Notes: generated by a model from the sequence alone, not told the origin. A stretch of DNA of 62,185 nt from Verrucomicrobiales bacterium (GCA_016795385.1 JAEUHI010000063.1:1-62185), one strand, 5' to 3'; counted from the first letter of the stretch, positions 16,478 through 26,325 are shown. Made by a program: numbers and translations.

Positions 16478-19400
16478 TCAGTTTTTCAACGGCACAAACC
16501 GCACCACCCGCAGATCGAGCAACGCCCCCTTCACCGCCCCCTTCGAACGCACGACGACGTGGTTGTCGGCGGCGGGGAGGTCGACGGTGCCGAGGGCTTC
16601 GGTCTTGAAGGTCTCCCAGCTCCCGGTGCTGGCGACGGTGCCGGAGAGGACTTCTTTCCCGCCGATCTCGATCATCCAGGCGTTTCCGGCGGCTTCGGGC
16701 GAAACGGAGTATTCCCACTCGACCTGATACTTTCCGGGCCGGTCGAGGACGAGGGTCCATTGGGCGCGGTCGTGCTCGGAGGTCCACCAGCCGATCGCGT
16801 CGTAGTCGGGCATGTATTCGATGCGTTCGCCATCGAGCCGGCAGCGCGAGGCCCGCAGCTCGACGACGCCTCCCTTGCCGGGGGAAACGCGGGCGGCCAT
16901 GTCGATGTTGCCTTTTGGAGGAGCGGGCGTGGCGGAGCCGAGGCTGCCGAGATAGGCGATGAGGTCGGCGAGTTGTGGTTTGGTGAGGATTTTCTCAAAG
17001 CCTTCGGGCATCAGGGAAACGCCGGTGGAGGCCAGCGCGGCGATCTCGTTCCGTGGGATCGCCCTGGCGCTGCCGTCGGCCTGGCGGATCGCGACGCTGT
17101 TGGCGCTCTCGTCGGCGACGAGACCGAAAACGGTGTCGCCCGAAGTGGTGGTGATCGTGTAGTTCAGATACTTGTCCTCGATGGCGCGGTTGGGATCGAG
17201 GATGGCGGCAAGCAGGGAATCGGGCGATCGGTCGGTGAGGGCGGCGAGATCGGGTCCCACGGGATTGCCGGTGCCTTCGGCGACGTGGCAGGCGACGCAG
17301 ACGGAGGCAAAGATGGTCTTGCCAGCCGCGGGATCGCCCTTCATGGAGGCAATGTCGGCGTGGGCGGCGAGCATCTCCGCACGGTTGGAGTCGGTGGCGG
17401 AACTGAAAAGTTTGGCGGCGCGATCCTTCACGGCGGGGTCTTTTGCGGCGAGGAGGCGGGCGCGGCTCGCGGCGTCGATCTGGTTGGCGGCGATGTCGCC
17501 GGATTCGATGGCGGAAAGAAGTGCGGAGGTCCAGTCGTCGCGGCCCAGGAGGAGGGCGAGGGTTCTCGTCCGGTCCGCGGGCGGCAGGGCTCCCCAGCGT
17601 TTGGCGAGAGCGGCGGGAGTGCCAGGCGGGCGGGCGCGTTCGAGTGCGATAAAAGCGGCCTCGCGTACGGCGGGCGGAGTGCGGGGCTCGATGAGCGCGA
17701 CGAGGCGGGCGAGGTCGTCATCGCCGGAAAAGATCGCGGGATGGCCGAGGAAACGGATCACCTCGGCGCGTTCGGTTTCCGGCAGGCTGGCATCGCCGGC
17801 CCGCTGCCTGACGAGGTCGATGCGGCGGTCGAGTTCCGCGCGGAGCGCCGGATCACGCCCGAGCGAAGCGAGGGTGGCACCACCCTCGAACAATCCTGAC
17901 AAAAGCGCCAACCGCCAGCTTTCGCCGGGTTCGTCGGGATTCACGAGGAAGGCGGCGAGTTGGTTGACGGCCTCCGCGTTCTTCCATCGGGCGGCAAAGC
18001 GGCCGAGTTCGGGAAGGACCCCGTTCGCCCGCCAGCGGGGATCCGGGTCGGTCATCCTGGCGACAAGGGGAGCGAGGTTCTCCCGCGTTACGGCGCTGAG
18101 GAGCAGGGGCAGGGCGTGGGGATCGTCGTGATGGCGGGCGAGGAGATCGGCGAGGATGAGGGCATCGTTACTTGGTTCGCCATCACCGATTAATCCGGCC
18201 AGTTCGATGGCGACAAAAGCGTCGTCGCGCATCGCGTCGGAGAGACCCGCGAGCTCGGAAACCGGCATGCGCCCGCGGGCAAGACGCACGGCGTGGCGCA
18301 CGACTCCGGGGTGGGTAATGGAGAGGGCGGCCTTGAGCGTGCCGGGATCGAGTTCGCCAAAGCCGTCGAGCACAGCGAGGGCGTGGACGATGGCGAGGGG
18401 AGCGCCGGGGCCGACGGCCAATGCTTTGAGATCGGGCACCGCTCCCTCGGCCTTCCGCCAGAGCAACATCTGGTGGGCGAGATCGCGCACCGTTCCGTTC
18501 GGGCTCTCGAGCATTGCGACGAGTCCTTCATCGTCGAGGGAGGAGAGCTCCGGAATGGCGGGCGAGGGTGTTTTGTCAGGAACGACGCGGTAGATCCGGC
18601 CCATCTCCGACCCGGCGCGGAGGTCGAGTTTTTTCTGCCACTCCTGCGGAATCCATTCGGGGTGTTCGATCACGAAACGGTACATGTCGGCGATCCAGAG
18701 AGCGCCATCGGGACCCGTGCGGACGGCGACCGGCCGCGACCAGGGGTCGGTCGAGGCGAAGAACTCGGAGTTTTTTTCAGAGGGATGCCGGTCGGAGGTG
18801 AAGGTCGCCCCTTGCGGTGAGAGCACCTGCCGGCTGACGAGATTGTGGACGGGCTCGCAGATGAAAGCGTTGCCGTGGACCTCCTGCCCTAACAGAACAT
18901 CACGATAGATCGCCGGGCCGCAGGCCGAGGTGAAGCGGTTGGCGCGGTCGAAATCGTTGAAACGCTCGAGAGTGGGGCTGACGGGATGGACGGGAGAGGC
19001 GCCCGGCTCTTTCGGGACATCGACGTAGGCCCGGGCCACGCGCACCTCGGGATTGCGTTTCAGGAGGTGCCAGGGGTAGGGGTAATGCCAGAGGGGATTG
19101 CTGTTGTTGCATCCGAACCAGTTGCCCCAGTCGTCGGAAAAGCGTCCGCACTGGGTGCGGCCGTTGAGCGGTTCATGTTGTTTGGTCAGGGGATGGATGC
19201 GCAGGTCGAAGCCGCGGATGTCGACCTCCTCGCGCCGCTCCCGCGAGAGGATGACGCCACCGCCGTCCCCGTTGGCGACGTGGAGCCAGTTGTCGAGCCC
19301 CCACGCGAGCCCGTTGACGCGGTGCTGTTGGTTGGAGCGCGCGAAGCCGCTGTACCAGACCTCGCGTTGGTCGGCGACGCCGTCTCCGTCGGTGTCTTCG

Positions 19401-19855
19401 GCATAAAAGATCTCGGGCGCGGCGGTGACGAGGATGCCCTTTTCCCACACTTTTACGCCGGTGGGATAGGAGAGGCCGTCGAGGAAGATGCTGGCTTCGT
19501 CGTAGCGCCCGTCGCCATCAGTGTCGGAGAGCACCTTGATGCGACCACCGGGTTCATCGAGGGGATCACCGGCCCCTTTCCAAGTGAGGCCGTTGGGGTA
19601 ATCGCGCATCTCGGCGACCCAGAGCCGTCCGTCAGGCCCCCAATCGAAGGCGACGGGATCCATCACGAGCGGCTCGGCGGCGACGAGCTCGACGCGGTAT
19701 CCCCCGGGCACCCGCATGGAGGCGAGGGCGGCCTCAGGGGCGAGGGGCTGCGAAGGCGAGGAAAGCGGGGCGAGGGCGATCTCGTCAGCGGGGAGCGGGA
19801 GAGACGGCGACAGGATCGCGGAGGCAAGGATTACAGGGATTCGCGGAGGCAACAT
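16478..19855 (-). CDS. PVC-type membrane-bound dehydrogenase / heme-binding (CxxCH) protein
   Basis: 1125 aa with an N-terminal signal peptide (MLPPRIPVILASAILSPSLP). The N-terminal half is a beta-propeller of the Pirellula/Verrucomicrobium membrane-bound-dehydrogenase type (GPDGRLWVAEMRDYPNG, VLSDTDGDGRYDEASIF, NGLAWGLDNWLHVANGDGG). A HEAT-like alpha region lies at about 450-820. The PVC-type heme domain follows, with CVACH near 852 and the typical downstream GPDLAALTDRSPDSLLAAIL. A C-terminal beta-sandwich (about 990-1120) resembles a carbohydrate-binding or PA14-like domain. It probably oxidises an extracellular sugar-derived substrate in the periplasm; that is family-level inference. Confidence 0.9.
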   Translation of the reverse strand: MLPPRIPVILASAILSPSLPLPADEIALAPLSSPSQPLAPEAALASMRVPGGYRVELVAAEPLVMDPVAFDWGPDGRLWVAEMRDYPNGLTWKGAGDPLDEPGGRIKVLSDTDGDGRYDEASIFLDGLSYPTGVKVWEKGILVTAAPEIFYAEDTDGDGVADQREVWYSGFARSNQQHRVNGLAWGLDNWLHVANGDGGGVILSRERREEVDIRGFDLRIHPLTKQHEPLNGRTQCGRFSDDWGNWFGCNNSNPLWHYPYPWHLLKRNPEVRVARAYVDVPKEPGASPVHPVSPTLERFNDFDRANRFTSACGPAIYRDVLLGQEVHGNAFICEPVHNLVSRQVLSPQGATFTSDRHPSEKNSEFFASTDPWSRPVAVRTGPDGALWIADMYRFVIEHPEWIPQEWQKKLDLRAGSEMGRIYRVVPDKTPSPAIPELSSLDDEGLVAMLESPNGTVRDLAHQMLLWRKAEGAVPDLKALAVGPGAPLAIVHALAVLDGFGELDPGTLKAALSITHPGVVRHAVRLARGRMPVSELAGLSDAMRDDAFVAIELAGLIGDGEPSNDALILADLLARHHDDPHALPLLLSAVTRENLAPLVARMTDPDPRWRANGVLPELGRFAARWKNAEAVNQLAAFLVNPDEPGESWRLALLSGLFEGGATLASLGRDPALRAELDRRIDLVRQRAGDASLPETERAEVIRFLGHPAIFSGDDDLARLVALIEPRTPPAVREAAFIALERARPPGTPAALAKRWGALPPADRTRTLALLLGRDDWTSALLSAIESGDIAANQIDAASRARLLAAKDPAVKDRAAKLFSSATDSNRAEMLAAHADIASMKGDPAAGKTIFASVCVACHVAEGTGNPVGPDLAALTDRSPDSLLAAILDPNRAIEDKYLNYTITTTSGDTVFGLVADESANSVAIRQADGSARAIPRNEIAALASTGVSLMPEGFEKILTKPQLADLIAYLGSLGSATPAPPKGNIDMAARVSPGKGGVVELRASRCRLDGERIEYMPDYDAIGWWTSEHDRAQWTLVLDRPGKYQVEWEYSVSPEAAGNAWMIEIGGKEVLSGTVASTGSWETFKTEALGTVDLPAADNHVVVRSKGAVKGALLDLRVVRFVPLKN

Positions 19856-19951
19856 GGGGAGACGGCGTCGGAAAGACGTCCCTCATTAGCTCACAAATCC
19901 CCCAGCGGGTAAAGCGCCCCCGTGACCTTGATCGCGCGACGGTTTCCGGCA

Positions 19952-21178
19952 TCACGCCGCGCGGACGGCGTCGGCCGGGATGCCGCGAAGCTCGAAGATC
20001 TTCAGGATGGTGTCTTCGATGAGGTTGTTCGGGCAGGAGGCGCCGGCGGTGATGCCGACGAGCACGTCCTCGCCGGTGGCGAGCAGATGCGTGCGCCCCC
20101 CGACCTCCTCTTTGCGATGGATGTCGTAGTGGAGGATCTCGCCGACGGAGACGAGGCATTCCGCGCTGCGGATGAAGAAGGTGGGCAACTCTTTTTCCCC
20201 GATCTCGACGAGATGGGTCGTGTTCGAGCTGTTGTAGCCACCGACGACGAGGAGAAGATCGAGCGGTTCCTTGAGCAGGTCGAAGAGGGCATCCTGCCGC
20301 TCCTGGGTGGCGCCGCAGATGGTGTCGAAGACGGAGAAATTCGCGTCGCTGCCGTCGCGGCGGACGATGGCCTCGCGGACCCGTCGCTGGATCTCCTCGG
20401 TCTCGGATTTCAACATGGTCGTCTGATTGGCGACGCCGATGCGGGCGAGATGATGATCGGGATCGAAACCCTCTGACATCGCGCCGCCACGAAAACGCTC
20501 GCGGAAAGCGGCGGGATCGCCGCCCTTTTCCAGGTAGTCGCAGACGTAATCGATGTCGGCGAGAGTCAGGACGATGAGATAATGCCCCTTGCCGTCGTCA
20601 CCGGCGGCGCGCGAGGCGGTGGCGCGGGTCTCCTCATGATCGGCCTTGCCGTGGATGATGGAGGTGATGCCGTCCTTGGCAAAACCGCGGACCCGTTTCC
20701 AGACTTTCATCACGTCGCCGCAGGTGGTGTCGACGATGTGACAGCCGCGCGACTCTACCTTGTCCATGAAGGAGAGCGGCGCACCAAAGGCGGGGACGAT
20801 GACAACGTCGTCCTCGCCGAGCTCGTCGTATTGCTCGTTCATGGCACGCCATGGCAGCGAGACGATCTTCATCTCCTCGAGCTGGCGGTTCACCTCGGGA
20901 TTGTGGATGATCTCGCCGATGAGGAAGACGCGGTTCTCCGGGAAGACCCGGCGCGAGGCATAGGCGAGGTCGATGGCGCGCTCCACCCCGTAGCAGAATC
21001 CGAACTGCTGCGCGAGCCGGATCGTGGTGTTGCCGATGGAGAGGCTGCCGCCCCGGGCGCGCACCTTCTCGACGATCGAGCTCTGGTAGTGGTTGGCGAC
21101 CTCGGCTTGGACGCGCTCCATCACCTCCGGAGTGCGGACGTTGACGCGGCGGCGAATGCGTTCAGGCGAGGTGGGCAT
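19952..21178 (-). CDS. ispH: 4-hydroxy-3-methylbut-2-enyl diphosphate reductase (IspH/LytB)
   Basis: 408 aa, the long form of the family. It catalyses the last step of the MEP isoprenoid pathway using a [4Fe-4S] cluster. All three cluster cysteines are seen: GFCYGVERAIDLAY, VDTTCGDVMKVW and ASCPNNLIEDTIL. The substrate-binding histidines appear in EIIHNPEVN and IHGKADHEET, and the TTMLKSETEEI segment is present. Cytoplasmic. It precedes the L,D-transpeptidase gene region on the same strand with no sign of coupling. Confidence 0.95.
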   Translation of the reverse strand: MPTSPERIRRRVNVRTPEVMERVQAEVANHYQSSIVEKVRARGGSLSIGNTTIRLAQQFGFCYGVERAIDLAYASRRVFPENRVFLIGEIIHNPEVNRQLEEMKIVSLPWRAMNEQYDELGEDDVVIVPAFGAPLSFMDKVESRGCHIVDTTCGDVMKVWKRVRGFAKDGITSIIHGKADHEETRATASRAAGDDGKGHYLIVLTLADIDYVCDYLEKGGDPAAFRERFRGGAMSEGFDPDHHLARIGVANQTTMLKSETEEIQRRVREAIVRRDGSDANFSVFDTICGATQERQDALFDLLKEPLDLLLVVGGYNSSNTTHLVEIGEKELPTFFIRSAECLVSVGEILHYDIHRKEEVGGRTHLLATGEDVLVGITAGASCPNNLIEDTILKIFELRGIPADAVRAA

Positions 21179-21211
21179 GAAAAGGTCCGATGGCCCGGGA
21201 TGCGGGGGAGA

Positions 21212-21892
21212 TCAAAAAAGGATCTCGCTGGTGCGGTCGAGCGGTGCGTCGGTGATGAGGACGGAGCGCGGGTGATCGGGTTGGGAGTAGTCGGTGGGAC
21301 GGGGCACGTTCTTCCCGATGGTGGCATCTTCCGGCTGGCTGTCGGCGATTTGGATGGTGGCTCCGGCCGGGACCATTTCGAAAAACTCCTTGGCGATGGT
21401 GCGGTGGAGACGGAGGCAGCCGTGAGTGCGGGGCGTGGGCCAGACCGCGCCGGCGTGGAAGCCGTAGCCCGTCTTGAACTCGACCCACCAAGGCATGGGA
21501 TAACCCACGTAGGAGTAACCGGCGGGAAGTCCGGAACGTTTGCCGGGGATGATTTCCTCTCCCTTCACGTAGAAACCGTAGGTGCCCGAGCGCTTCCGCG
21601 GCAGTTTGTTGAAGGCTTTGAAAGTGCCCGTCGGGGTGGGATCGCTGGGGGTCCCGATGGCGACGGCGGCCATGAAGCGCGGCTCGGTGCCCTCGAAGAC
21701 GTAGACCGCCCGGTTGTTGAGGCTGACCTTGACGTTCACATTCGACGGATTCGTGACCGTGCCGTAACGGACGGCCATGCTCGTCGGCACTTCGGGCTCC
21801 ACCGTCTTGCACGAGGTCAGGACGGCCGACCCGAGGAGGGCGGCGGTCAGGGCGAGGGCGGAGAACAGCTTCACTTGGGTCCGGTGGGTCAT
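21212..21892 (-). CDS. L,D-transpeptidase family lipoprotein (YkuD domain)
   Basis: 226 aa. The N-terminal signal ends in a lipobox-like VLTSC (cysteine near 29), so it is probably a lipoprotein. The YkuD catalytic motif is THGCLRLH (Cys near 172), with the upstream histidine in FHAGAVWP. L,D-transpeptidases form 3-3 peptidoglycan crosslinks or attach proteins to the wall. Here GTVTNPSNVNVKVSLNNRAVYVFEGTEP resembles the family's N-terminal strand region. Transcribed toward ispH, 33 bp away. Confidence 0.88.
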   Translation of the reverse strand: MTHRTQVKLFSALALTAALLGSAVLTSCKTVEPEVPTSMAVRYGTVTNPSNVNVKVSLNNRAVYVFEGTEPRFMAAVAIGTPSDPTPTGTFKAFNKLPRKRSGTYGFYVKGEEIIPGKRSGLPAGYSYVGYPMPWWVEFKTGYGFHAGAVWPTPRTHGCLRLHRTIAKEFFEMVPAGATIQIADSQPEDATIGKNVPRPTDYSQPDHPRSVLITDAPLDRTSEILF

Positions 21893-21989
21893 GGTAGGAG
21901 AGGAAACGCAGAATTTACACCAATGCGGCCACCGGGCGAGTCCTGATCCCGCTCCAAAGAAAAAAAGTGAATTATTGAAACCAAAACTG

Positions 21990-22103
21990 TTGACTTTTAT
22001 TAAATATCTGGGAAACTTTCCTTGGTTACTTTCTCGGTAACTGTCTGTTTGTGTTTCGTGTTTCGGAGCCGCTCAGCCTTCGGGCTGAGCGGTTTCTGTT
22101 TTT
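21990..22103 (+). ncRNA. Candidate small intergenic RNA
   Basis: The 332-bp gap between two minus-strand genes contains, on the plus strand, TTGACT (21990-21995) in an AT-rich stretch, a small hairpin (GTTAC/GTAAC, about 22026-22042), and a strong intrinsic terminator. There is no ORF and no plus-strand gene upstream for this terminator to serve. The transcription start is not fixed, since the -10 match is poor. Function unknown. Confidence 0.4.
22069..22103 (+). terminator. Rho-independent terminator (plus strand)
   Basis: A perfect 10-bp stem, CCGCTCAGCC with GGCTGAGCGG around a TTCG tetraloop, is followed by TTTCTGTTTTT. The T-tract is on the plus strand only, so it does not end the flanking minus-strand genes. 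Confidence 0.85.
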
Positions 22104-22156
22104 CGGGGCTGCGCTTTTTGGACCTCGTTGGCTTAGATCACGCTCCGGAACGGCAC

Positions 22157-22189
22157 GAAAAAACGGCTTCCGCTCTTGCGAAAGCCGTT
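22157..22189 (-). terminator. Rho-independent terminator of the Gfo/Idh/MocA gene
   Basis: On the minus strand, AACGGCTT pairs with AAGCCGTT around a 12-nt loop and is followed by a run of T residues. It lies 35 bp beyond the oxidoreductase stop codon. Confidence 0.75.
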
Positions 22190-22224
22190 CTCGAAGGGAT
22201 TGCGCGGGGCAATCGGGGCGAGGA

Positions 22225-23613
22225 TCAGGCCCACGGCAGTTTCCACTGGCCGGGGATGGCGATCTCGTAATTGCCGTCCGGTCCGGGTTTCACGGGAGCT
22301 TCGGCGTTCATGTCGTATTCCTTCGGCATGATCGAGAAGTCCGACTTCACGGCGTCGTCCCATTTCACTTCCTGGCCGCTGTAGGTGGCGAGGCGTCCGA
22401 GCACGGAGGTGAAGGAGCTCTTCGCGCCGTAGTAGGCATCGTTGTGCGCCTTGTTCTCCCGGATGTATTGGTGGAGCAGATCGTGCTCGACCTGGTAGGG
22501 ATTCGGATCGCCTTCGCGCGGGGCGCGATATTGCCATTTCACGTTGCCCTTGAGGTCGGTGATGCGGCCTTGGCCGAGTTGAAGGACGCCGTCGGTGCCG
22601 ACGATCTCCTCGGCGACCTTGCTCCAGGTGCCCTTGATGTGGCGGCACTGGCTGTTCATGATCGCGCCGCCGTGCTCCTGTCCGTAGCGGAACTCGACAT
22701 AGTGGTGATCAAAGATCTCGCCGACGGTGCGGGGCTCGGTGCCGGCGCGGCCGCCCATGCCTTGGGCGATCACGGGATTACCGCCCTTGGCGGAATCGCC
22801 GCTGACGAACCAGTTCATCACGTCGATGTTGTGCACGTGCTGCTCGGAGATGTGATCGCCGCAGAGCCAGTTGAAGTGGTACCAGTTGCGCATCTGGTAT
22901 TCCATTTCGGTCCAACCCGGCTCGCGGTCGATGATCCAGGGACGGCTGCCATTCCACCAGACCTGTCCGCCGAGGACGTCACCGAGCAGTTTCTCCTCGT
23001 GCACCTTCTTGAAGGCTTCGAGATAGACGTTCTGATAGTGACGCTGGAGACCGACGACGACCTTGAGATTCTTGGCGTCGGCCTGCTTCGCGGCCTCGAT
23101 CACCTTGTTGAAGCCCCACGCGTCGACGCAGACGGGTTTCTCCATGAACACGTGTTTGCCCTGCTGCACGGCATATTCGAAGTGGATCGGACGGAATCCG
23201 GGAGGGGTCGCGATGACGACCAGATCGCATTCGTCGATGACTCCCTTGTAGGCGTCGAAGCCGGCATATTGGCGGCTCTTCGGCACGTCGATCTGGGCCG
23301 ACTTGCCCATCTTGTCGAGCTGCTCCTGGATCTTCGGCAGGCCGGCGGCACGTTTGCCACCTCCGTCGATCTTATCCTGAAAGGCATCGGCCACGGCGAT
23401 GAGCCTGGCGCTGTCGCTCGCGGTGAGGTTCTGGATGATGGCGCCGGAACCGCGGCCTCCCATCCCGATCATTCCGACCTTGATCGCGTCGCTGCCGGCG
23501 ACCTGGGCACTGAGCTCCACGGGGAGGGCGGCGGCGGCACCCGCGGCGGCGGCACCGGCGACAAAGCGGCGGCGCGAAACAGACTCATCTTTTTGCTGAC
23601 TCAATTCACTCAT
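22225..23613 (-). CDS. Gfo/Idh/MocA family oxidoreductase with Tat signal
   Basis: About 462 aa from 23613 (MSELSQQKDESVSRRRF). The twin-arginine motif SRRRF followed by an alanine-rich stretch predicts Tat export of the folded, cofactor-loaded enzyme. The NAD(P)-binding motif is GMIGMGGRGSGAI (about 44-56). The EKPVCVDAWGF segment carries the conserved EKP lysine. The C-terminal domain has LCGDHISEQHVHNIDVMNW. Such exported family members are very common in Planctomycetes and Verrucomicrobia and are thought to act on sugars; the substrate here is unknown. Single-gene unit with its own terminator. Confidence 0.9.
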   Translation of the reverse strand: MSELSQQKDESVSRRRFVAGAAAAGAAAALPVELSAQVAGSDAIKVGMIGMGGRGSGAIIQNLTASDSARLIAVADAFQDKIDGGGKRAAGLPKIQEQLDKMGKSAQIDVPKSRQYAGFDAYKGVIDECDLVVIATPPGFRPIHFEYAVQQGKHVFMEKPVCVDAWGFNKVIEAAKQADAKNLKVVVGLQRHYQNVYLEAFKKVHEEKLLGDVLGGQVWWNGSRPWIIDREPGWTEMEYQMRNWYHFNWLCGDHISEQHVHNIDVMNWFVSGDSAKGGNPVIAQGMGGRAGTEPRTVGEIFDHHYVEFRYGQEHGGAIMNSQCRHIKGTWSKVAEEIVGTDGVLQLGQGRITDLKGNVKWQYRAPREGDPNPYQVEHDLLHQYIRENKAHNDAYYGAKSSFTSVLGRLATYSGQEVKWDDAVKSDFSIMPKEYDMNAEAPVKPGPDGNYEIAIPGQWKLPWA

Positions 23614-23760
23614 GGCATCTGGGTTTTCTGGGTGAGGGCGTGGGAAGACGGGCCTCCGGGGCGGGCTTCTTCGGCGTTTCTCTGCGGGCAACCTAGCAAG
23701 TGCGCCGTCTTCGCGCAATCCTCATCCGCGAATCGGGCGGGCCAATATCCGCCGCTTGAC

Positions 23761-24777
23761 TCAGGCAAGGCGGAGGTTCGGATTGATGTCGCCATCAAGG
23801 GGGGAGGGGCCGATCCCGGCGCGGCGACGGGCTGCGGCGGCGAAGGCGATCATCGCGGCATTGTCCGTCGAATAAGCCGGATCGGCGAGGACGAGCTCGA
23901 CGCCCTCGCCTTGCACCGCCGCCGCGGCACGCTCGCGCAGGCGGCGGTTGCAACTGACCCCGCCGCTGATCGCGGCGATCCTCCGGCCCGTGCGACGGCA
24001 GGCTTCGAGCAGTTTGATCACGAGGATGTCGACGATCGCTTCCTCGAAAGACGCGCAAAAATCGGCGAGTGCCTCACCCGTGGGGACGCCGCCGAGGCGG
24101 TCGAGGAGGACACGGGCCGAGGTCTTCAGACCGCTGAAGCTGAATTCCAGATCGCCGCTGTGGACCATGCTGCGGGGAAAGGCGTGGGCATCGCGTCGTC
24201 CGGCCACCGCAAGTTTCGCGATTTCCGGACCGCCGGGATAGGGGAGACCGAGGAGTTTGCCGACTTTGTCGAAGGCCTCTCCTGCCGCATCATCCTTGGT
24301 CGAGCCGAGGAGCCGGTAATCACCCACTCCGCGGACTTCGATGAGCAAGGTGTGGCCACCGCTGACGATGAGACCGACGTGGGGCGGGATTTCGCGATAG
24401 GGATGGAGGAATGGCGAGAGGAGGTGGCCCTCCATGTGGTTGATGGAATAAAAGGGCCGCCCCAGCCCGACCGCGACGGCTTTGGCGAGCGTGTCTCCGA
24501 CGAGGAGGGAGCTGGCGAGGCCGGGCCCGGAGGTCGCGGCGACGATTCCGATCCCGCTGGTGGAGATCCCTGCTTCGGCGAGCGCTGATTCGAGGAGAGG
24601 ACGCAGGTCGAGGCTGTGATTGCGCGACGCGAGTTCGGGCACGACGCCTCCGTAGGGTGCGTGCAACTTCACCTGGGAGGCGATCCGGCTGACGAGAGGA
24701 CGGCCGAAAGGATCGGCGACGGCGACGGCGGTCTCGTCACACGAGGTCTCGATCGCGAGGACGAGTTCCGCGCTCAT
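23761..24777 (-). CDS. tsaD: tRNA N6-adenosine threonylcarbamoyltransferase TsaD
   Basis: 338 aa, normal length. TsaD transfers the threonylcarbamoyl group to A37 of ANN-reading tRNAs. The N-terminal ATPase motif (LAIETSCDETAVAV) and metal-binding histidines (INHMEGHLLSPF) are present, along with VSGGHTLL, a GEAFDKVGKLLGLPYPGG segment and AISGGVSCNRRLRE. Located 26 bp after the CtpA-like gene, same strand, probably co-transcribed. Confidence 0.95.
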   Translation of the reverse strand: MSAELVLAIETSCDETAVAVADPFGRPLVSRIASQVKLHAPYGGVVPELASRNHSLDLRPLLESALAEAGISTSGIGIVAATSGPGLASSLLVGDTLAKAVAVGLGRPFYSINHMEGHLLSPFLHPYREIPPHVGLIVSGGHTLLIEVRGVGDYRLLGSTKDDAAGEAFDKVGKLLGLPYPGGPEIAKLAVAGRRDAHAFPRSMVHSGDLEFSFSGLKTSARVLLDRLGGVPTGEALADFCASFEEAIVDILVIKLLEACRRTGRRIAAISGGVSCNRRLRERAAAAVQGEGVELVLADPAYSTDNAAMIAFAAAARRRAGIGPSPLDGDINPNLRLA

Positions 24778-24803
24778 GATGCGGGGCGCCGGGAGTCCGG
24801 GGA

Positions 24804-26249
24804 TTACTCGGGATCGGCCGGTGCCGGTGCCGCAGGTTTCTCCGGTGCCGCCGGCGCTTCGGGCTTGGGCGCGTCGGGCTTGGGAGCATCACCGGTCGAG
24901 GGGGCGGGCTTGTCGGTGCCTTCTTCGGCAGGCTTGTCAGATGGTTTTGCCTCCGCTTTTGCCGTGTCCTCCTTCGCGAGTGTCTTGGCATAGACGAGCG
25001 CTCCCTTCATGGCATCGACAGCGCGGGTGAGCTGGGGATCGACGAAATTCTCGGCCTGCTGCCGTTCCTCGGGCGAGAGCGTGTCACGGCTGAACCATTG
25101 GGCGAGCTGCTGTTCCTGCGCCGGCGTCAGGGTCGCGACGATGTTGGGAATGACGCCGTTTTCATGAATGGTGCGGTGGCTCGGCGTGTAATACTTCGCC
25201 GTGGTCATGCGGATCGCCTTGCCTTCGCCGATGGGAATGATCGATTGCACCGATCCTTTACCGAAGGTGGTTTCGCCCACGACGATGCAGCGCTTCAGAT
25301 CCTGCAGGGCGCCCGAGACGACTTCGGCGCCGCTCGCGCTCGAGTGATTCACGAGAACGGCGAGGGGATAGTCGCGGTCACGGCGCTTTTTGTCGGCGCT
25401 GGTGCGGTAGACCTTGATCTCGCCCGATCCCGGCTTGCCTTCGGTGGTGAGGACGACCGTGCCGGCCTTCACGAATTCGCCGCAGACATCGATGGCGCTG
25501 CCGAGGAGGCCTCCGGGGTTGTTGCGCATGTCGAGGACAAAGGCGTCCATTCCCTCCTGCTCGAGCTTGTCGAGGGCGTCGGCCAGTTCCTCCGCGGTCG
25601 GTTCGCTGAACTGGAGGATGCGGGCGTAGCCCATGCGGTAGGGAGCGGTGAGGCGTGGATCAAGAATGCGGATGTCCTCCACCGAGGATTGTTTGATCAC
25701 CTCGCGCTTCATTTCGAATTCGTGCAGCTTCTGCGTCGCGGGACGACGCACGGTGAGCTTCAGCGATTCGCCCGGCTTGCCACGCAGCATGTTCACCGCC
25801 TCCTCCATGCCGAGATCCTCGGTGAGTTGGTCGTTGATCTTGAGGATCTGGTCTCCGGGCAGCACTCCGGCTCTCGCGGCCGGACCGTCCTCCCGGGCCG
25901 TCACGATCGTAAGCACTTCGTTCTTCGTCGAGATGGTCACGCCGATGCCCTCGTAGGTGCTGTCCGTATGGCGCTTCAGTTGATCGAAGACCTTCGGTTG
26001 CATGAACTGCGAATGAGGGTCGAGCGATGCGAGCATGCCCTCGAGCGCGCTGTTGATCAGCTTCTCGTAGGTGACCTTGTCGGAGTCGACATAGCCTTGG
26101 CGGATCGTCTCAAGGACTTCCGTGAACAATTCCATCTCCTTGAAGCCGGAATCGGCTTGCGCCTCGTCCTGGGAAAAGACTCGGGGAGTCGCCAGGAGTC
26201 CGCAGATCGCCGACGCGACGCACCCGGTTACAAGGAGGGATCGTTTCAT
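24804..26249 (-). CDS. S41 family C-terminal processing peptidase (CtpA/Prc-like)
   Basis: About 481 aa from 26249 (MKRSLLVTGCVASAICGLLA), a signal peptide; the ORF opens 84 codons earlier over the next gene. A PDZ domain (GVTISTKNEVLTIV, PAARAGVLPGDQILKIND) lies at about 100-190. The S41 core contains MRNNPGGLLGSAIDV and the catalytic serine in NHSSASGAEVVSGAL, with the lysine in GETTFGKGSVQSI. The C-terminus is a disordered tail rich in Lys, Ala, Pro and Glu (about 430-481). Periplasmic processing or degradation of proteins from the C-terminus is expected. Confidence 0.92.
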   Translation of the reverse strand: MKRSLLVTGCVASAICGLLATPRVFSQDEAQADSGFKEMELFTEVLETIRQGYVDSDKVTYEKLINSALEGMLASLDPHSQFMQPKVFDQLKRHTDSTYEGIGVTISTKNEVLTIVTAREDGPAARAGVLPGDQILKINDQLTEDLGMEEAVNMLRGKPGESLKLTVRRPATQKLHEFEMKREVIKQSSVEDIRILDPRLTAPYRMGYARILQFSEPTAEELADALDKLEQEGMDAFVLDMRNNPGGLLGSAIDVCGEFVKAGTVVLTTEGKPGSGEIKVYRTSADKKRRDRDYPLAVLVNHSSASGAEVVSGALQDLKRCIVVGETTFGKGSVQSIIPIGEGKAIRMTTAKYYTPSHRTIHENGVIPNIVATLTPAQEQQLAQWFSRDTLSPEERQQAENFVDPQLTRAVDAMKGALVYAKTLAKEDTAKAEAKPSDKPAEEGTDKPAPSTGDAPKPDAPKPEAPAAPEKPAAPAPADPE

Positions 26250-26325
26250 TCGCGAACGTTCTCCCACTCCGGAGCCCTTTTCAAGACCGCTCTTCGCGCC
26301 GTGGCGTGAGATGGGCATGGCCTTT

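Noticed and set aside
16434..16787. Arg-rich 117-aa ORF on the minus strand
   Set aside because: Out-of-frame shadow of the PVC heme protein C-terminus.
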